Shown here piece after piece: positions 13,338 to 25,954 of a DNA stretch of 64,000 nt. Both the position numbers and the translations under genes were made by a program. Source of the stretch: Dendrobium chrysotoxum (Eukaryota > Streptophyta > Magnoliopsida > Asparagales > Orchidaceae); assembly GCA_019925795.1 (NCBI GenBank), contig CM034307.1:21163197-21227196 (forward strand). The letters run 5' to 3'. The stretch's first letter is position 1; each line of letters starts with the position of its first letter. The notes beneath the pieces were generated by a model. It was not told where the DNA came from and ran no database searches. It worked only from the letters and a program-made list of their open reading frames with translations.

Positions 13338-14170
13338 TTGATATGTAACTTGGTTTTTCTGTTGTTTTTGCCTTTGCTGACTCCCTTGATGGTGAGTTCA
13401 TCCACATCAAACCTTTGGGGGGCTTACAAACTAGCTCCTACTGGTAAGACTATAGGCTTTTTGGGTGTTTGTCATAATGGTAAATCATGTTTTTTTGAAG
13501 ATGTTGTGTCTAGTGGAGCCTCTTCTTCTTCACCTTCTTTTTATTTAGTTTAAACTTCTCTTAATGGCATTCCTGCTTTGATTTTTGATGAAGATGTGAT
13601 CACTAAGCTCACTACTCCTTTTGAGTTTACTATGGTTAGTAAGTTTACTTTATGCCATCCTAATCTCAACTCTTTCCATGCATTTTTAATGAATCTAAAG
13701 CTGTCTGGATCTTTATCGATTGGCCTGTTAGATCTAAGGCACATAACAATTCAATTATTGAATGATTTGGATTATAGCCACATCTTCTTGAGAAGAACTT
13801 ACTATATTAGTACCTGTCAAATGCGATTGCTTAACTGGACTACATTTTCATTATCAAGGAAGAATCCCCTATTATGCTGGTGTGGATTTTGTGTCTTAAC
13901 TTACGCATGCATATTTCAATTCACATATTTTATATGCTCTGGCTTCTATTTTTAATCATACGTTACAGATGGATTAAGCTACAACTTTAGTTTCTCACCC
14001 TTCTGTTTCCTGTGTTTTAGAAGAATTGGATGTGACCAAAATTATCCCAAAGAAATATGGCTTGGACCAATAAATTTAGGATATTTACAAAAGGTTTAAT
14101 TTAAAAATTTTCCTATTTTTAATAGCCATTGTAAAATGCATGGTCATGATGTTTCTGAATGATTTAGTTT
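13338..14170 (+). pseudogene. LINE ORF1: DUF4283 nucleic-acid-binding protein
   Basis: From 13338 the frame stays open apart from one TAA at 13551, up to about 13955. The middle matches the DUF4283 pattern of plant LINE ORF1: G-I-P-A-L-I-F-D-E-D, then V-S-K-F-T-L-C-H-P, then H-A-F-L-M-N-L-K-L-S-G, with R-R-T-Y-Y-I-S near 13790 and L-L-N-W near 13830. After a frameshift, a degenerate zinc knuckle H-C-K-M-H-G-H-D-V-S-E lies near 14124-14160; its first and last Cys are gone (the last position is a stop). The protein would coat LINE RNA. ATG 13389 (M-V-S-S-S) is an equally good start. Confidence 0.7.
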
Positions 14171-14869
14171 TCATCCTCATCTTCATAAACAAAAGGATTC
14201 TAATAAAAATTCAAGAGAGGGTGGTATTTTAGATAACTCTTTATCTAAGGATCCCATTATTTCTATGCAAGAATCAATGGTGTTAATCATAATCCGACAC
14301 TTACTCATTCAATGCAAGGTCATTAGCATCCTTATGATGATATTAATGTTTGTCGGACCTCTATGGTGCTCATGGATATGGGAGTAATAAAAATATCTTG
14401 CAAGTTAGACTTATGAAGGAACCGAGTTCATCTCATATATTGCCTAATCAATCTCCTATCATTACTAATGCTAATACTACTAATGAAAAATTTGTTATTT
14501 TTTTTTCTGAACATAACATTGCTTTAGCTTCAACTCAGTTGCATTGTGATTTTAATAAAAATATGGTTGAATTTCTTTTGTATAAATTCTAAAAAGGGAG
14601 ATTACTTGGATAATGATACTAATGCTCAATCCCTTACTGTGCAGGACATTGGGGAAGAGGGAGAAATTATTCAGGATGAAAATTCTAAATTGGGTAATAA
14701 GGTCCCCTTTGACTCTTCCATTGACATTGATAAGTTACTTATTTTTGTTACAACTGTTCCTGAGCCTAAAAACACATATGTTGAGAATAATATGCAGGAA
14801 ATAGAGGTGGTGATAATGGATTTAATAAAGTTCAAGGCAAAAAGCATAAGAAAAATAAAAATTTAATTT

Positions 14870-17800
14870 TACAATCTCCTAGGAGCACTCAATATCAAGC
14901 TATTGGTACTTCATCTATTAATGTTCAAGGCTCTTATTTGAAATGTTAGTGGTATTATTGTCCCTCTTCTAGGATTACGGTTAAAAACCTTTTTTGTATT
15001 CATAATATTTCTATTTTAGTCTTATTGGAACCTTTGTTTTCTAATGCCAGATTATTATCTACTACTCTTTTTTTGGGTTTTCAACATGATTTGACTAATA
15101 CTTCTAATAAGATTTTAATTTTTTGGAACAATCCTATCATCATTGATGTTATTGGTGATTTTAATCAAGTGATTCACTGCCACATTGAGTATGCTTAGTT
15201 TAAATGTTTTGGCTTGTTTGTGTATGCTTCTTCTTCTCGGTTTGGTAGGATGTCTCTTTGGGAGCAACTCTCCACCTTTCATTCCATTGTTTCCTTGCCT
15301 TGGCTTGTAGGTGGTGATTTTAATATTATAACTTCTTCTTGTGAATGGATTGGTGGTGTTAACCCTATATACTAATCCATGGAGGAATTTAACAATATGA
15401 TTTTGGATTGTAATTTAGTTGACATTGGGTTTTCTGGGAATTCTTTTACTTGGAATCGTGGTAGTTTATGGCAACGGTTGGATCTTGTTCTATTTAACAA
15501 TTTTTTGATTGATTCTTTTAATGGCACTTTTATCGAGCATCTTGGATGTAAACTTTTAGACTATTCTCCTCTCCTTATTGGTTCTAAGCTTTCTCATGGG
15601 GGCTCACCTCCTAACTTCAAATTTTGGAACATGTGGCTTCTTGATAACTCTTTATTGTCCAGGGTCCAAGAGAATTGGCAAGCTCCTTTACGTCCTGATA
15701 ACTCCATCTTTGGCATGACCAGATTATGGTATAAGCTTAGAAGGTTAAAGTTTAAAATTAATTGGTGGAACAAGAATATTTTTAAAAGCATTTTCACTAA
15801 AATCTTGGTGGCTGAAGATATAATGAATAACATGGAAAATAATTGCCAACTTATTTCTAATGGTGTTAATTTTAAACTTCTACAAGATGCCAAGAACTAT
15901 CTTTTTTAAACTCCAAGCTCAAGAGGAGGTTTTTTTGGAAGTAAAAAGCTTCCACTAAGCATCTTATTGAGGGTGATTATAATACTAATTATTTCCATGC
16001 CCTTATTAAGTAGAATAGAGCCAGGAATTTCATTCATTAAATCTCTCTTCCTGATGGGTCTAGCCTTAAGGATACTGAGGTTGCTACTTTTCTGTGATTG
16101 TTAATGGGAAAAGCAACGGCTTCTTTAAGCCTTCTCAAGGTTTAAGACAAGGTGATCCCATTTCTCCTACCTTATTATATTATTATGGCTAAATATCTTT
16201 CTAGAGGCATTGTTAATCTTGATAGTAAGCATCCTTATTTAGCCCATAGAACATTGGGTGATTTCCTCATCTCCCATTTAAGCTTTGCTGACGATTTTAT
16301 TATTTTTTCTAATGGTTCTTTGTATATGCTTAATATCATTATGAGATTTCTTCATAATTTTGAGAAGGCAAGTGGCCTCTTCATCAATAATAATAAGAGT
16401 ATCTTTATTTCTTCTAGAATGATGTTTGCATATCACATTAATAATTTTGAAGGTATTACTAGTTTTATGGATACTTCTTTGCCTATTAATTATTTGGGTG
16501 TTCCTCTTTTCTAAGGTTTGAAGAAGTCTTTTCTCTTTGATGACCTTATTTATGTTATTCAAAGATAGTTGGACTCTTGGGAATTTAATTTGCTTTCTTT
16601 TGGGGGGAGAGTCACTTTTATTAGGAGTGTATTTTGCTCCTTACCTATCTTTATTTTTAAAACCATTCAACCTACTATTGCTTTTTGTAACCATCGGGAG
16701 AAATTGTTTAACAAGTTTTTTTGAAGGGGTACTTCCAATCAGTCGAAATTACTCTGGTATACTTGGAGTAATTATTGTAGTTTGTTGGAGGAAAGTGGTT
16801 TGCGTTTTAAAAGAATAATTGATATTTCTCATGCTTTTTCCATTAAATTATGGTTTCAATTTCTTGTTAAACAAAGTCTTTGGGCTAGATTTATGACTGC
16901 TAAGTATTATATTCATAAACATCCTACCATGCGTTTTAATAATAAGGGTGACTCTAAGGTTTGGAAGAGATTCTGCAAGATTAAATGGGAAGCTGAAAAC
17001 ATATCTAATGGTGTTTGGGCCGTGGTGACATTTTCTTTTGGCAATATCACTTATTAGCTTCTTCCTCTATTGATTCCATACTCAACACTAAATCTAATTC
17101 TTCTGTTAAAGTGAGTTATTTTATTAATGGAAAAAATTGGGATTACAACAAGTTCTGATCCCTTAGTCTGTGGTTAATTCGATTTTAAATTTTCCTCTTA
17201 ATGTTGAGATTTATGACTGTTTTTTATTTAAGCTCTCTAACACTGGTAATTTTAGGTTCAAAGAGGCCTGGAATTCTTTTAGAATTAAAAACCCTATTTC
17301 TTTGGTTTATTTATCTATTTAGCATAAAAGTATTCATACTTCCATTGCTATTTTTATTTGGAGAGTTATGAATAGGTTTGTCCCCACTAATGATAATTTA
17401 TTCATAAGAGGCCTTTTTCTTCCTTCTAGATGTCAATGTTGTTCCCATGTTGAGAATATTCTTCATATTTTAATTTTTTGTCATATTGCCACTAAAGTTT
17501 GGATTTATTTTGATAATATTTTTGATTTAATCATTTCTATGGTAATATTTCTATCCCTGACATGCTCAACAAGTTGTTTGTTAATACTAAAGGTCATATT
17601 AAGAATGTGATTCCCCCTCTTGTTATGTGGTTCTTATGGCTTGATAGAAATGACTCATTTTTTAACAACACTACCATGAACCACTGGCATATTATTAGTA
17701 AAGTAAAAGATAAAATTTTGAAGTTTTTCTCTGCCAATCTTTTAGGCATTAATAATTTCAATGGTTTCACCTTTGTGGCTCCGTATTTTGGTATTATCTT

Positions 17801-18308
17801 GCATGATCACCATCCTATTAATGAGCCCAAGTTGGTTTATTGGGTTACGAGTTTGTGAAAAGTACTGGCCATTGCTATGGTGGCATTATTAGGGATTTTT
17901 TTTTGTAACACTGTCATGGCCTATACTGGTCCTTTACAAAGATTGTTAGTTATTTGTTCTGAACTTTCTACTATTTTCTATGGTCTTATGTTATGCCTTT
18001 CCCTTGGCATTTCTGATATTTGGATTGAGGTGGATGCTACCTATAGCCTTTAATGCTTAAAAGCTTTTGATAATTCCATTTATAGCCTGGTTCTATTTTA
18101 TCTCGTTCGAGATATTAAGGTGCTCTTGATGTTTTTCAACTACAATATGACTCATATCCTCAAGGAAGGTAACACTAATGCTTATTGGTTAGCTAATTAT
18201 GGGTGTACTCTGGATTATCTTATGGATTTATCTTATTCTAGCCTGATTATTTACCTTAAAGGTCTTACTAACTTGGATAAAATTGGTCTGCCCTATGTTT
18301 GTGTTTAG
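14870..18308 (+). pseudogene. LINE ORF2: endonuclease, RT and RNase H, broken
   Basis: The AP-type endonuclease, which nicks target DNA, shows V-G-G-D-F-N (about 15308-15325), S-F-T-W-N-R-G and Q-R-L-D (15440-15485), and D-Y-S-P-L in place of D-H-S-P (15560). RT shows G-L-R-Q-G-D-P-I-S-P (about 16140-16170) and, after a frameshift, F-A-D-D (16285-16297). The RT segment between the endonuclease linker (about 16090) and V-N-G-K is missing, so the first catalytic aspartate is lost. The zinc-finger region C-Q-C-C...H-I-L is near 17430-17475. RNase H follows from about 17860 to the stop at 18308, with I-E-V-D-A (18020) and H-I-L-K-E-G-N-T-N-A near 18165. Confidence 0.78.
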
Positions 18309-20068
18309 TCTTTTGTGCTGTGATTTGGCCTGTTGGGCTTTTCCAGTTTTTTGGTGTCATTACATCTGTTGGTCGTTTATATTATCCCTCTTATCCTTTT
18401 ATTTTCCTTTTTGTGCTTCCTTTAGAATTTGGGTGCTGATGTATAGTCCCTCACTACTGTTGTTTGTTTTGGTTGGGAAATAGGCTGTGATGATTGTGAT
18501 CCTTTGGTGTGAGTTCATGCCTATTTGTTGCTCATCTACTCATTCTATTGCCATTAGTGGGGTGTTTGGTCCTATGTTTGTTGCTAATCAAAAGGTTGTT
18601 TTGTTATGGACTTCTGCTATTGATCTTATGGTTATGCTGGTTTAGTGGTTTTGGCTTTTTGGTTTCTTGGCTATTATGGTTTCTTTATTACCCTATGGTT
18701 GGATGGTTTTGGTGTTTGATGGAGGGTTCAGTGCTCTAATTGATGTTTGGCAGTGGTGGTTAGTATATCCTACTATCCCCCTATTTGGCTTGATCCCTGC
18801 TCTTTCTGCTATCTATTACGGTGTTTGGGTTGGTTTTTGATTAGATTTGAGCGGCATTTGGATATTCTCCATGATTGCTTCACTGCTACTTTTAGTTAGA
18901 GCTGGCTTTGCCTAACCCATTCCTCCCTTTCATCTCGGTTTAGCAATTTCTGCATCTTTTTGGCTCAGTGGTGTAATTAGGTTTGGGATTGTACTGTTAT
19001 TTATCTTTTGTTATGTTATTATCTTCTTGTTATGTTGATTTTTGGTGGCTTTGGTGCATTATTTTTGTACTGGAGTTTTGTGTTTTAGTTTTGGGTGTGT
19101 TTACTTCAGCTGCTTGCTGGGTTGGCTGGGTCTTACTGTTAGGATTTTCAGTGTCCATTTGTGTGTTTTTGAGCTATACTTTCTTATTCCTTTTAGTAAT
19201 TATTGGTGTCTTGGGTGCTTGAGTAGTGACTGTATTTTTATGTCGTGTTGTGGAGCGATTTGGGGGGTCCTTATGTGGATTCTTGCTAGTTTTCTTTGGT
19301 TTTCCCTGTGCTGTTGCTTTCATTTTAGGTTAGTTGCTTTAATTGCCTACTTATGTGGGGTTTACTATCTACCTCCTTCCACCCTATTTTTTTCTGGTTC
19401 TCTTTATAAGTGTCCTAACCTTTTATGGTTATTAATGTGCCTTGAGCCTATTTCCTTATCCTATGTTTTGGCTTGGTTTTCCTTTATGTTTTGTGCTCTG
19501 TATAGGCAACATCAAAATTTCTCTCTTTATATTTTGATTGTGCCGGTATAGGCAAAGAACCCAAATTTGTGCCTTTATTCTAGTTCTTTGATGTGGTATT
19601 CTCAGCTCTGTGGTGTTTTGGATTTTGGTTTTGTTATTTGGTGGGATGTTGGTTCTTTCTTCTCCTCTCTGAGTTATTTATTTAGAACTCTTTCCTATCT
19701 TCTATTATATTACCTTTACTTTAATATTAACCATTCTATTGTTCTTTACTTGTGTATTTCTATGTTATATCACTTGGTCTTCTAGATTATATTTAGTGTA
19801 GGTTTTTTGTCTCCAAGCATTTTTGCATGAAGAGTGTGTTGAAGGCTAATCATCGGATCTTCTTATTTTTTGGGTGTTGGCTCTTGGCCATCCTAGAATG
19901 TTTGTAGGTGTTTTTGTAATTGTGCTTAGAAGATACCTTAGGCTCTTAGGTTTTCTTTTTTACTTGTTTTATAGCTTTTCTGAGTAGTAGTGAGCTAAAG
20001 GTCCCTCTTAAGGACTTCGTAATTTCCCTTTTAATTAACGCGAAGGCCAAGCTGTTGGTTTTAACCAA
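18309..20068 (+). other. T/G-rich 3' region of the LINE
   Basis: About 1.75 kb between the RNase H stop and the CA tail is strongly T- and G-rich on the + strand. Its open frames are all strings of Leu, Phe, Val, Cys and Trp, as expected from base composition. It is best read as an unusually long 3' untranslated region, or as an unrelated insert. No domain was recognised. Confidence 0.5.
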
Positions 20069-20093
20069 TACACACACACACACATACACACAT
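20069..20093 (+). repeat. CA-rich simple repeat tail
   Basis: A short (AC)n tract with one T interruption, at the point where the LINE-derived sequence stops. It may be the variable 3' tail of the LINE in place of poly(A). Confidence 0.7.
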
Positions 20094-21216
20094 GAAACCA
20101 CTTGATCATATCAAAATACAAAGAATTGACATGTAATGAGAATTTATTTTGTTTTGATATTGATACAAACTTAATGCCAAATAAATTAAGCACTCGAATA
20201 TACATATGTTGTCTCTTATTTTTTTATTACAAAATCTGCAAGTATTTTTTATTACTTTTAATGATAAATTCGGGTAAAACTTATTAAATGAGTTATGGGA
20301 GTAATAGGTATATTTTTTTTATCATATACTAATGTAAGTTGTAAATTGCTTATGAAACATTGAACTTTAAAAAGCCTTAATATATAATGTTGAATAAACA
20401 TAATGGAATGGTGAGATATTGAGGAACAAACCTCTTGATGAAAACAACTCCCAAATTTCCATATACAGTCACACATCTTAATAGTAGCCCAATCTATTTC
20501 ATCATGATCAAGTAGAAAAAGCCAAAATCAAATTAGTTCCATAAGCCCATATATTAATGAAATGCTACTCAAAACAAAATTTATAGTTTACCCAAAATTG
20601 TTTTGGGACGTACATGGCAGAACAAGTTAGAAAACAACCTACAGGACAAATACCAAAAGAAAACATTAAAGAGATGAAAAGAAAAATGGTGCAGATTAAG
20701 AACAATTATGAAAATAAATATTGAATCTTCTTTACAGTTCAAATAGAAGAAATCAACACACGTCCTCCAAGTTATAATGCAATACATAAAATAATGTATA
20801 AACCACTATCTCACACATCAGAAGGGGAAGAAATATGACATTTAAATTGTTCCAAAAATTCTTTAGGAATAGATTTCAACCTCATAGCTCTATCAAATCT
20901 AATATCATTTAGAACTTCTTATGGTAAACCAATTCCATCTTATGCTAGATCAATAGGAGAAGCCGCCTTCTAGTAGCGGGAGCCATAAGCTATGGAATCC
21001 TGCCTTCTACTTTACTATTAACTGAGCTTATGTCACTAATGACCATCTCCATCTCCCTGGTAGTAGCTTCTATAATCAACAATATCTCCATTGGCTTCAC
21101 CCATTTGAGAGAAGTGAATGTTTGTAATCGTGTGAGCTAGATTCAGGCTTAAAGTCAGAAGCCAATGTTGGTCGGGGCTACAACAAGGATTTGGATAGGA
21201 GTTGGGTTTAGAGGAG
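20094..21216. other. Non-coding interval, no gene recognised
   Basis: AT-rich. The minus strand has short open pieces (to 72 codons) that match nothing I know. No repeats were seen until 21217. Confidence 0.5.
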
Positions 21217-21420
21217 GTTTGATTTCAGAAAAAAAAAATTCTTCATGCTTCAATTTCTCCATTTACTTTCATCAGTTAATTTAACCTCCATCTTTGATTT
21301 CAGAAAAAAAAAATTCTCCATGCTTCAATATCTCAGCACCTTTATACACAGGTTTGATTTCAGAAAAAAAAATTCTTCATGCTTCAATTTCTCCATTTAC
21401 TTTCATCAGTTAATTTAACC
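21217..21420 (+). repeat. Local triplication, about 70-bp unit
   Basis: Units at 21217-21286 and 21352-21420 are nearly identical, each starting GTTTGATTTCAG, then an A-run, then TTCTTCATGCTTC. A shorter, more diverged copy lies between at 21293-21334. The spacer CTCAGCACCTTTAT (21333-21346) recurs inverted at 21445-21458, so part of the block can fold back. Confidence 0.85.
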
Positions 21421-22076
21421 AAGTACTACTCACAGGTTTGCCAAATAAAGGTGCTGAGATTATATGGCAGACCAAGCCAGTTGCAGTAGTTTTATCAACT
21501 GATATAAAAGGTGAAATGATAGAACTAAATAGATCAACTGACCAAGCAATAATATTAAAGACTTTTACAATATTTTTAGTTTCTAATTTAATTTTTCTCC
21601 TCACTAACCCAAAAAACCCTAAGAAGGCTCATCTTTATAGTAAGTAATATAGATGAGTTATTATCTATTAATTGGGCTAAGAGTATTAGGAAATTTTTAG
21701 TTCATGAATTTAATAAAATTTCCACCAAGTTTGCTAAGAAGAAGCTACTTGGTTACATAAATGGTTTTGTACCTGTCATATTGGTATGTCATAAGTTCAT
21801 TTAAATCTAATTCATATTATAAATTCTTTTTATAATTCATTACCTAATATTACTTAGTCTTTTGTAGATATGGTTCCTGGAGCACTTCTCCTTAAATACC
21901 CCTAAGTTCCCTGATTTAAGCCCATATTTTCTTATCTGGGGGGTAATATAGATATTTTTTATTATGTAGAGAAGGCTGCAGATTTATTTTCTAACTTGAG
22001 GAAAAGTATGTACATATTGAGATTTGTAATGGAGTAAATTTTTATTAAAATTTTGCTTTACACATTTGCTAAAACA

Positions 22077-22250
22077 TAGTTAGCAAAAGAGCAGCAAAAG
22101 TGCATCTAAAGTGCAGTCAGAGCACAGTGAAAGCACAGTACTGCACTTTTGCTATGATTTCATTACGCTTTTTATGTGCTTTCACAACACTTTTCCTACA
22201 CTTTCACTGCACTTTTGCTGTTCTTTAATTGCTCTTTTACTGTGCTTCTC
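22077..22250. repeat. AAAGYRCAG array 1, strand-switching
   Basis: Degenerate 10-11 bp units (AAAGTGCAGTC, AGAGCACAGTG and so on) run forward to about 22138. They then continue as the reverse complement (CTGCACTTTTGCT) to 22250, so the block can fold back. It lies inside the likely intron 22006-22303. Confidence 0.85.
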
Positions 22251-22699
22251 CTCTCCTAAGATCTGATATTATGTTTGCTAACATTACTATAATTTCTATG
22301 CAGATATTTCAAAGTACTCCAGAGTGTTGCTCAAGAGGAAGCATAAAATATAAATGCTAACATAACTGCTCTTAATAACCTCCAAATTCAACCTTCTCCT
22401 TAATCTCCTCACCAACACCAATAGGATTTTCCACCCATACCACTTACTCTCCCCTATAAGGCCACCCACATTCTACCCATCAAGATCCCCCACCAGCTCA
22501 AGGTGAGGATTGGGCTAGTGTTCAAAAGAAATTACTTGATGCCCTCCAAAACATTTTCCATACAATTAATGAGAATTTAGGCACCAGGCTTGATCGACTT
22601 GAAGCAAAGGTCAATTCTCTTGAATACAAGCTCATCGTTCATATAGCCCAATGTAAATATGATTTTGAAAAAAACTCCTACATCTTCCTTATCCTCATC

Positions 22700-23212
22700 T
22701 TACCCATCTGTAAAGAAACCCCCTACAGCTGCCCGTCCAGCCCACCCATATGTAAATAAAGATGCCCAAAATGTACAGAAACCCACCATAGCTGCCCCCA
22801 AGCCCCCCCCCACCCCCCCCTCCCCCACACACACACATTTGAAATAAATCCCAACCAACTATAAAAAGAAACCCCCCAAAGCACCCCCCCTCCCCTGCCA
22901 CCCAAGCCCCCCCATCTTAACATAAATCCCAACCAATTATAAAGAAACTCCCCAAGCACCCTCCCCAGCTGCCGTCTAAGCCCTCCATATGAACATAAAT
23001 CCCACAATTGAAAATAAATCCCCCACAACACCCCCCACAACTGCCACATCTGAACATAAATCCCCCCCAAAAAACTAAAAGTCCCTTGCAGCACCCCCAC
23101 AGCTGCCCCTCAACCCACCACCCATCTAAACATAAATCTTCGCCAAATGTATAGAAACCCCCCACAACACCAACCACAGCTGCCCCTCAAGCACTCCCAT
23201 CTGTACATAAAG
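22700..23212 (+). repeat. C-rich minisatellite in the Ulp1 linker
   Basis: About seven units of 61-89 bp, most ending in CATAAAT and containing a run of CCCC, an AGCTGCC core and a second C-rich run. The first units read as a Pro-rich linker (K-P-P-T-A-A, P-T-I-A-A-P-K-P-P). Later unit lengths are not multiples of three and break the frame, so expansion probably went on after the gene decayed. Confidence 0.75.
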
Positions 23213-23496
23213 CTCCCAAGTTCACAGCAAGCCCACTCCTCACTATAACAAAGAAAAAGAAAAAAGTGATGATAAGAAATCTCCCCTAACTTCACAGTAA
23301 GCCCCCCAGCTTCTGATATATGTTCTATTAATTCATTTAAATTTGTTCCTCGATTGGAAAAAAACATAATGGAATATCCAGGGAGGGAATTCGTAAGTAT
23401 AGATAAGTAAAAATTTATGGATGATTGCTTTAAAATGTATTCTGACAAGTAAGATTTATTAAATTTAAATCATTTCCTTAAATTTGAGCTATTAAC

Positions 23497-23745
23497 ATTT
23501 TCAAGCATTGAAAGCGTAGAAAAAGCACAGCTAAAGTGTATCCAAAGAAAAAGAAAAAGCACATCCAAAGTGCAGAAAAAGAGTAGCATAAGTGCATCCA
23601 AAGCACGACTATTTTGTAGTTCTATCACTGAACTGCGCTTTAACTGCACTTTGATTGCGCTTTATCTGTGCTTTAACTGCACTTTATCTGAGCTTTTGAT
23701 GCGAATTCATTTCACTTTAGCTGCACATTTACTGTACTTTATATG
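23497..23745. repeat. AAAGYRCAG array 2, strand-switching
   Basis: Forward units to about 23615, then reverse-complement units (CTGCGCTTTAACTGCAC) to 23745. The block sits inside the intron with donor GTAAGT at 23393 and acceptor TTGTAG ending at 23785. Confidence 0.85.
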
Positions 23746-24716
23746 CGTTCTTCTTTATATTCACTATTGTTTTTTTTGTTTGTAGGGAAGATTGTATTTT
23801 TTGTTCTGATTACATTATGATATTGAGAGTTTATATTGATGACTTAGCTACTGATAAATACTTACATAACAACCATGTAGATGCATTTGCTTTATTGTTA
23901 TCTAAAAAGAATAAGCTTATAACTAACATGTTTCAACCCTTCTTATACATCTCTCCAATGCACAGGGTTAGTATTAATGTAAAATATAATCTCTATATAA
24001 TATTATTTCCTCAAACATTAGTAATATCCTTGTCGACTTCTTTCCGTTATACAAGGAATACAATCATCCTACCGAGTTATATATCTTACATATCAATAAG
24101 AATTTGGTGAAGGAAAGCAATCTTTTAATTTAACCCATCATCCACAATAAGCACTGGACCCTTCTTGTAGGCAAGATCAAGCAGAGACTTTGGAAATTTT
24201 GCGATTTCTTACCCAATCCACAACACAAGCAAATTCTTCCAGCAGCCGTAAGTTAGAGCATTATAGTATGTTTATTCTTTTTTTTATATTGTCAATAAAG
24301 TAATAGTTGTTCTTTATTTTACTTAGATAAAAAACATATATGATGACACAAAAGGATCCTTTGAATCAATATAACAAAATGGAATATACAAAGTGTCTGT
24401 GGACTTTCAAGATAGACGAACAGTGTTGATTGCGGAATGTTCATATGCAAATATATGAAAAAAAGTTATTTTTTAAAGGAAACAATATTGGATAGAATAT
24501 AAAATTTGGCGAGATGAAATGCCAAAATTTAGGGCCGAATTCACATACTCTCTCTTCCTTTCAACAAATAAATAAATTTTAAATTTTATATGACATGTAT
24601 CTCTTTGAATAATTCTATACATTTTATATTCTTCAATATATTGAATAAGTTATTCATTTTATTTTGTATTTATTGATTAATTATTTAATTATATTGTGTC
24701 AACTTGCAAATATGTA

Positions 24717-24905
24717 GTGAAAGAGCACAAAAATCATACCAAAAGTACAACAATAGCATACTAAAAGTGCAGCTTAAAGTTAGCTAAAGCACAATGTAGT
24801 TTGCTGTGTTTTTGCTTTGCTTTAGTGAAAAGCACATAAAAAGCTCAACAAAAATAGAGTAAAAAAGCAAGAAAGAATCAAAAGTGTAGTAAACAAGCAG
24901 CAAAT
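24717..24905. repeat. AAAGYRCAG array 3
   Basis: More decayed units of the same 10-11 bp family, forward, then a short reversed stretch (GCTGTGTTTTTGC), then forward again. It lies just after the Ulp1-like gene. The 24560-24716 gap before it holds nothing recognisable. Confidence 0.7.
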
Positions 24906-25019
24906 GCCATAAATTAATTTTCTATAAAATTTTCCTTAGTATTTTAAATAATTTTGAAAAAAGTTATAATTTCAAAAATTTTCCATTTAAAGTTAAATAT
25001 AATAAACATACAGTTAAAT

Positions 25020-25460
25020 CATATCAAAACAGCATCTAAAGCTCAGCAAAAGCGCATCAATAGCATAGGGAACGCATTGGGAAAGTGCAGGGAAAGCGTA
25101 GAAAAAGTATAGCCAATGAGCAGAAAAACCTCAGTGAAAGCGTAGCACTGGGAATAGAACATTTATAGATAAAGCGCAGCTATGGCACAACAAAAGTGTA
25201 GGTAAAGTGCATCCAAAGCACAGTGAAAGAGCATCAACAGTACAGTCAAAGCACAATGAATTACTATCATCACAATCAACTTCTCCTTCAGCATTTACTG
25301 TGCTTTGGCTTAACTACATTTACTGTATTTTTACTACACTTTTCGTCCCTTTTTGCTATGGATTTACTACGCTATATCTCCAGCACAGCCAAAGTGCAGC
25401 GATATCTCCTTAGTTTATATCTCTGCGCTTCAACTACACTTTTGATGCGCTTTACACTCT
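25020..25460. repeat. AAAGYRCAG array 4, strand-switching
   Basis: Longest clear example: forward units to about 25255, then reversed units (TACTGTGCTTTGGC) to about 25460 with a short forward patch at 25383-25400. It lies between the Ulp1-like gene and the transposase. From 25461 to 25954 I see no gene. Confidence 0.8.
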
Positions 25461-25954
25461 GTATCACTCCTTTACTATTATTAAAACTTTCAACCATGAT
25501 ATGAAGTAATACATATTATAAAAATATTTCTAGCATGAACTGAAATAATACATAGTGTAAAATCTTTGCTAGCATGAACTGAAGTAAAAAAAAAATCTAA
25601 TTTATTATAATGAATTTAATACAAATTTTGAGTTTAATAGCATGTTATTTTTTATTTAACAAACAAGCATTAGTCATGACAACTAAAAGTTATTACATTT
25701 ACATCTATGAAGAAATAACATCCATCATCATTCTCATGTACTCAGGCCCCGGCTATCTGGTTGCTGCTTTGGTTATGAATTCCTCACTGAAGTATTTGGG
25801 CTTGCTTGAGAAGTTCCTCTATGTTGAAGGATTATCCTTTTCTATTATTTTTTTCATTTATGGAAGGTTTCTCTATTGAAAAGATTAGGCTTAGCAAAAT
25901 ATTTATTGTCTTATAATATATAATGAAAAGAAAATTATATGGATGTTACATCTT

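Larger units (their letters stand above)
13190..20095 (+). mobile_element. L1-type LINE, nearly full length but decayed
   Basis: The order is a 5' leader, ORF1 (DUF4283 plus zinc knuckle), ORF2 (endonuclease, RT, zinc-finger region, RNase H), a long T-rich 3' part, and a CA-rich simple tail near 20069-20093. The domain order is that of plant L1 elements. Both ORFs are broken and part of RT is deleted. The left edge is approximate, set just before the leader at the first change from flanking AT-rich DNA. No target duplication was found. Confidence 0.7.
21590..24560 (+). pseudogene. Ulp1-like (C48) protease gene of transposon type, intron-containing, broken
   Basis: Plant Mutator- and CACTA-type elements often carry Ulp1-like cysteine protease genes related to SUMO proteases. 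Here the C-terminal core is visible: H-V-D-A-F near 23880, the catalytic His in N-K-H-W-T-L-L-V-G (His codon 24152-24154), Asp in C-D-F-L-P-N (about 24205), and Cys in S-V-D-C-G-M-F-I-C-K-Y-M (Cys codon 24431-24433). All three catalytic residues remain, but stops occur between them. Upstream pieces are a possible DUF1985-like part (I-N-W-A-K-S-I-R-K-F-L near 21665), a helical segment (about 22515-22675) and a Pro-rich linker. Good splice sites bound likely introns at 21784-21867, 22006-22303, 23393-23785 and 24248-24326. The 5' end is uncertain. Confidence 0.65.

Noticed and set aside
18283..19785. A run of hydrophobic open frames that look like membrane proteins
   Set aside because: The region is T/G-rich, so any frame gives Leu, Phe, Val, Cys and Trp. 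No start context, family motif or consistent topology.
22695..23448. Gly/Trp-rich minus-strand frames
   Set aside because: They are the complement of the C-rich minisatellite and have no independent support.
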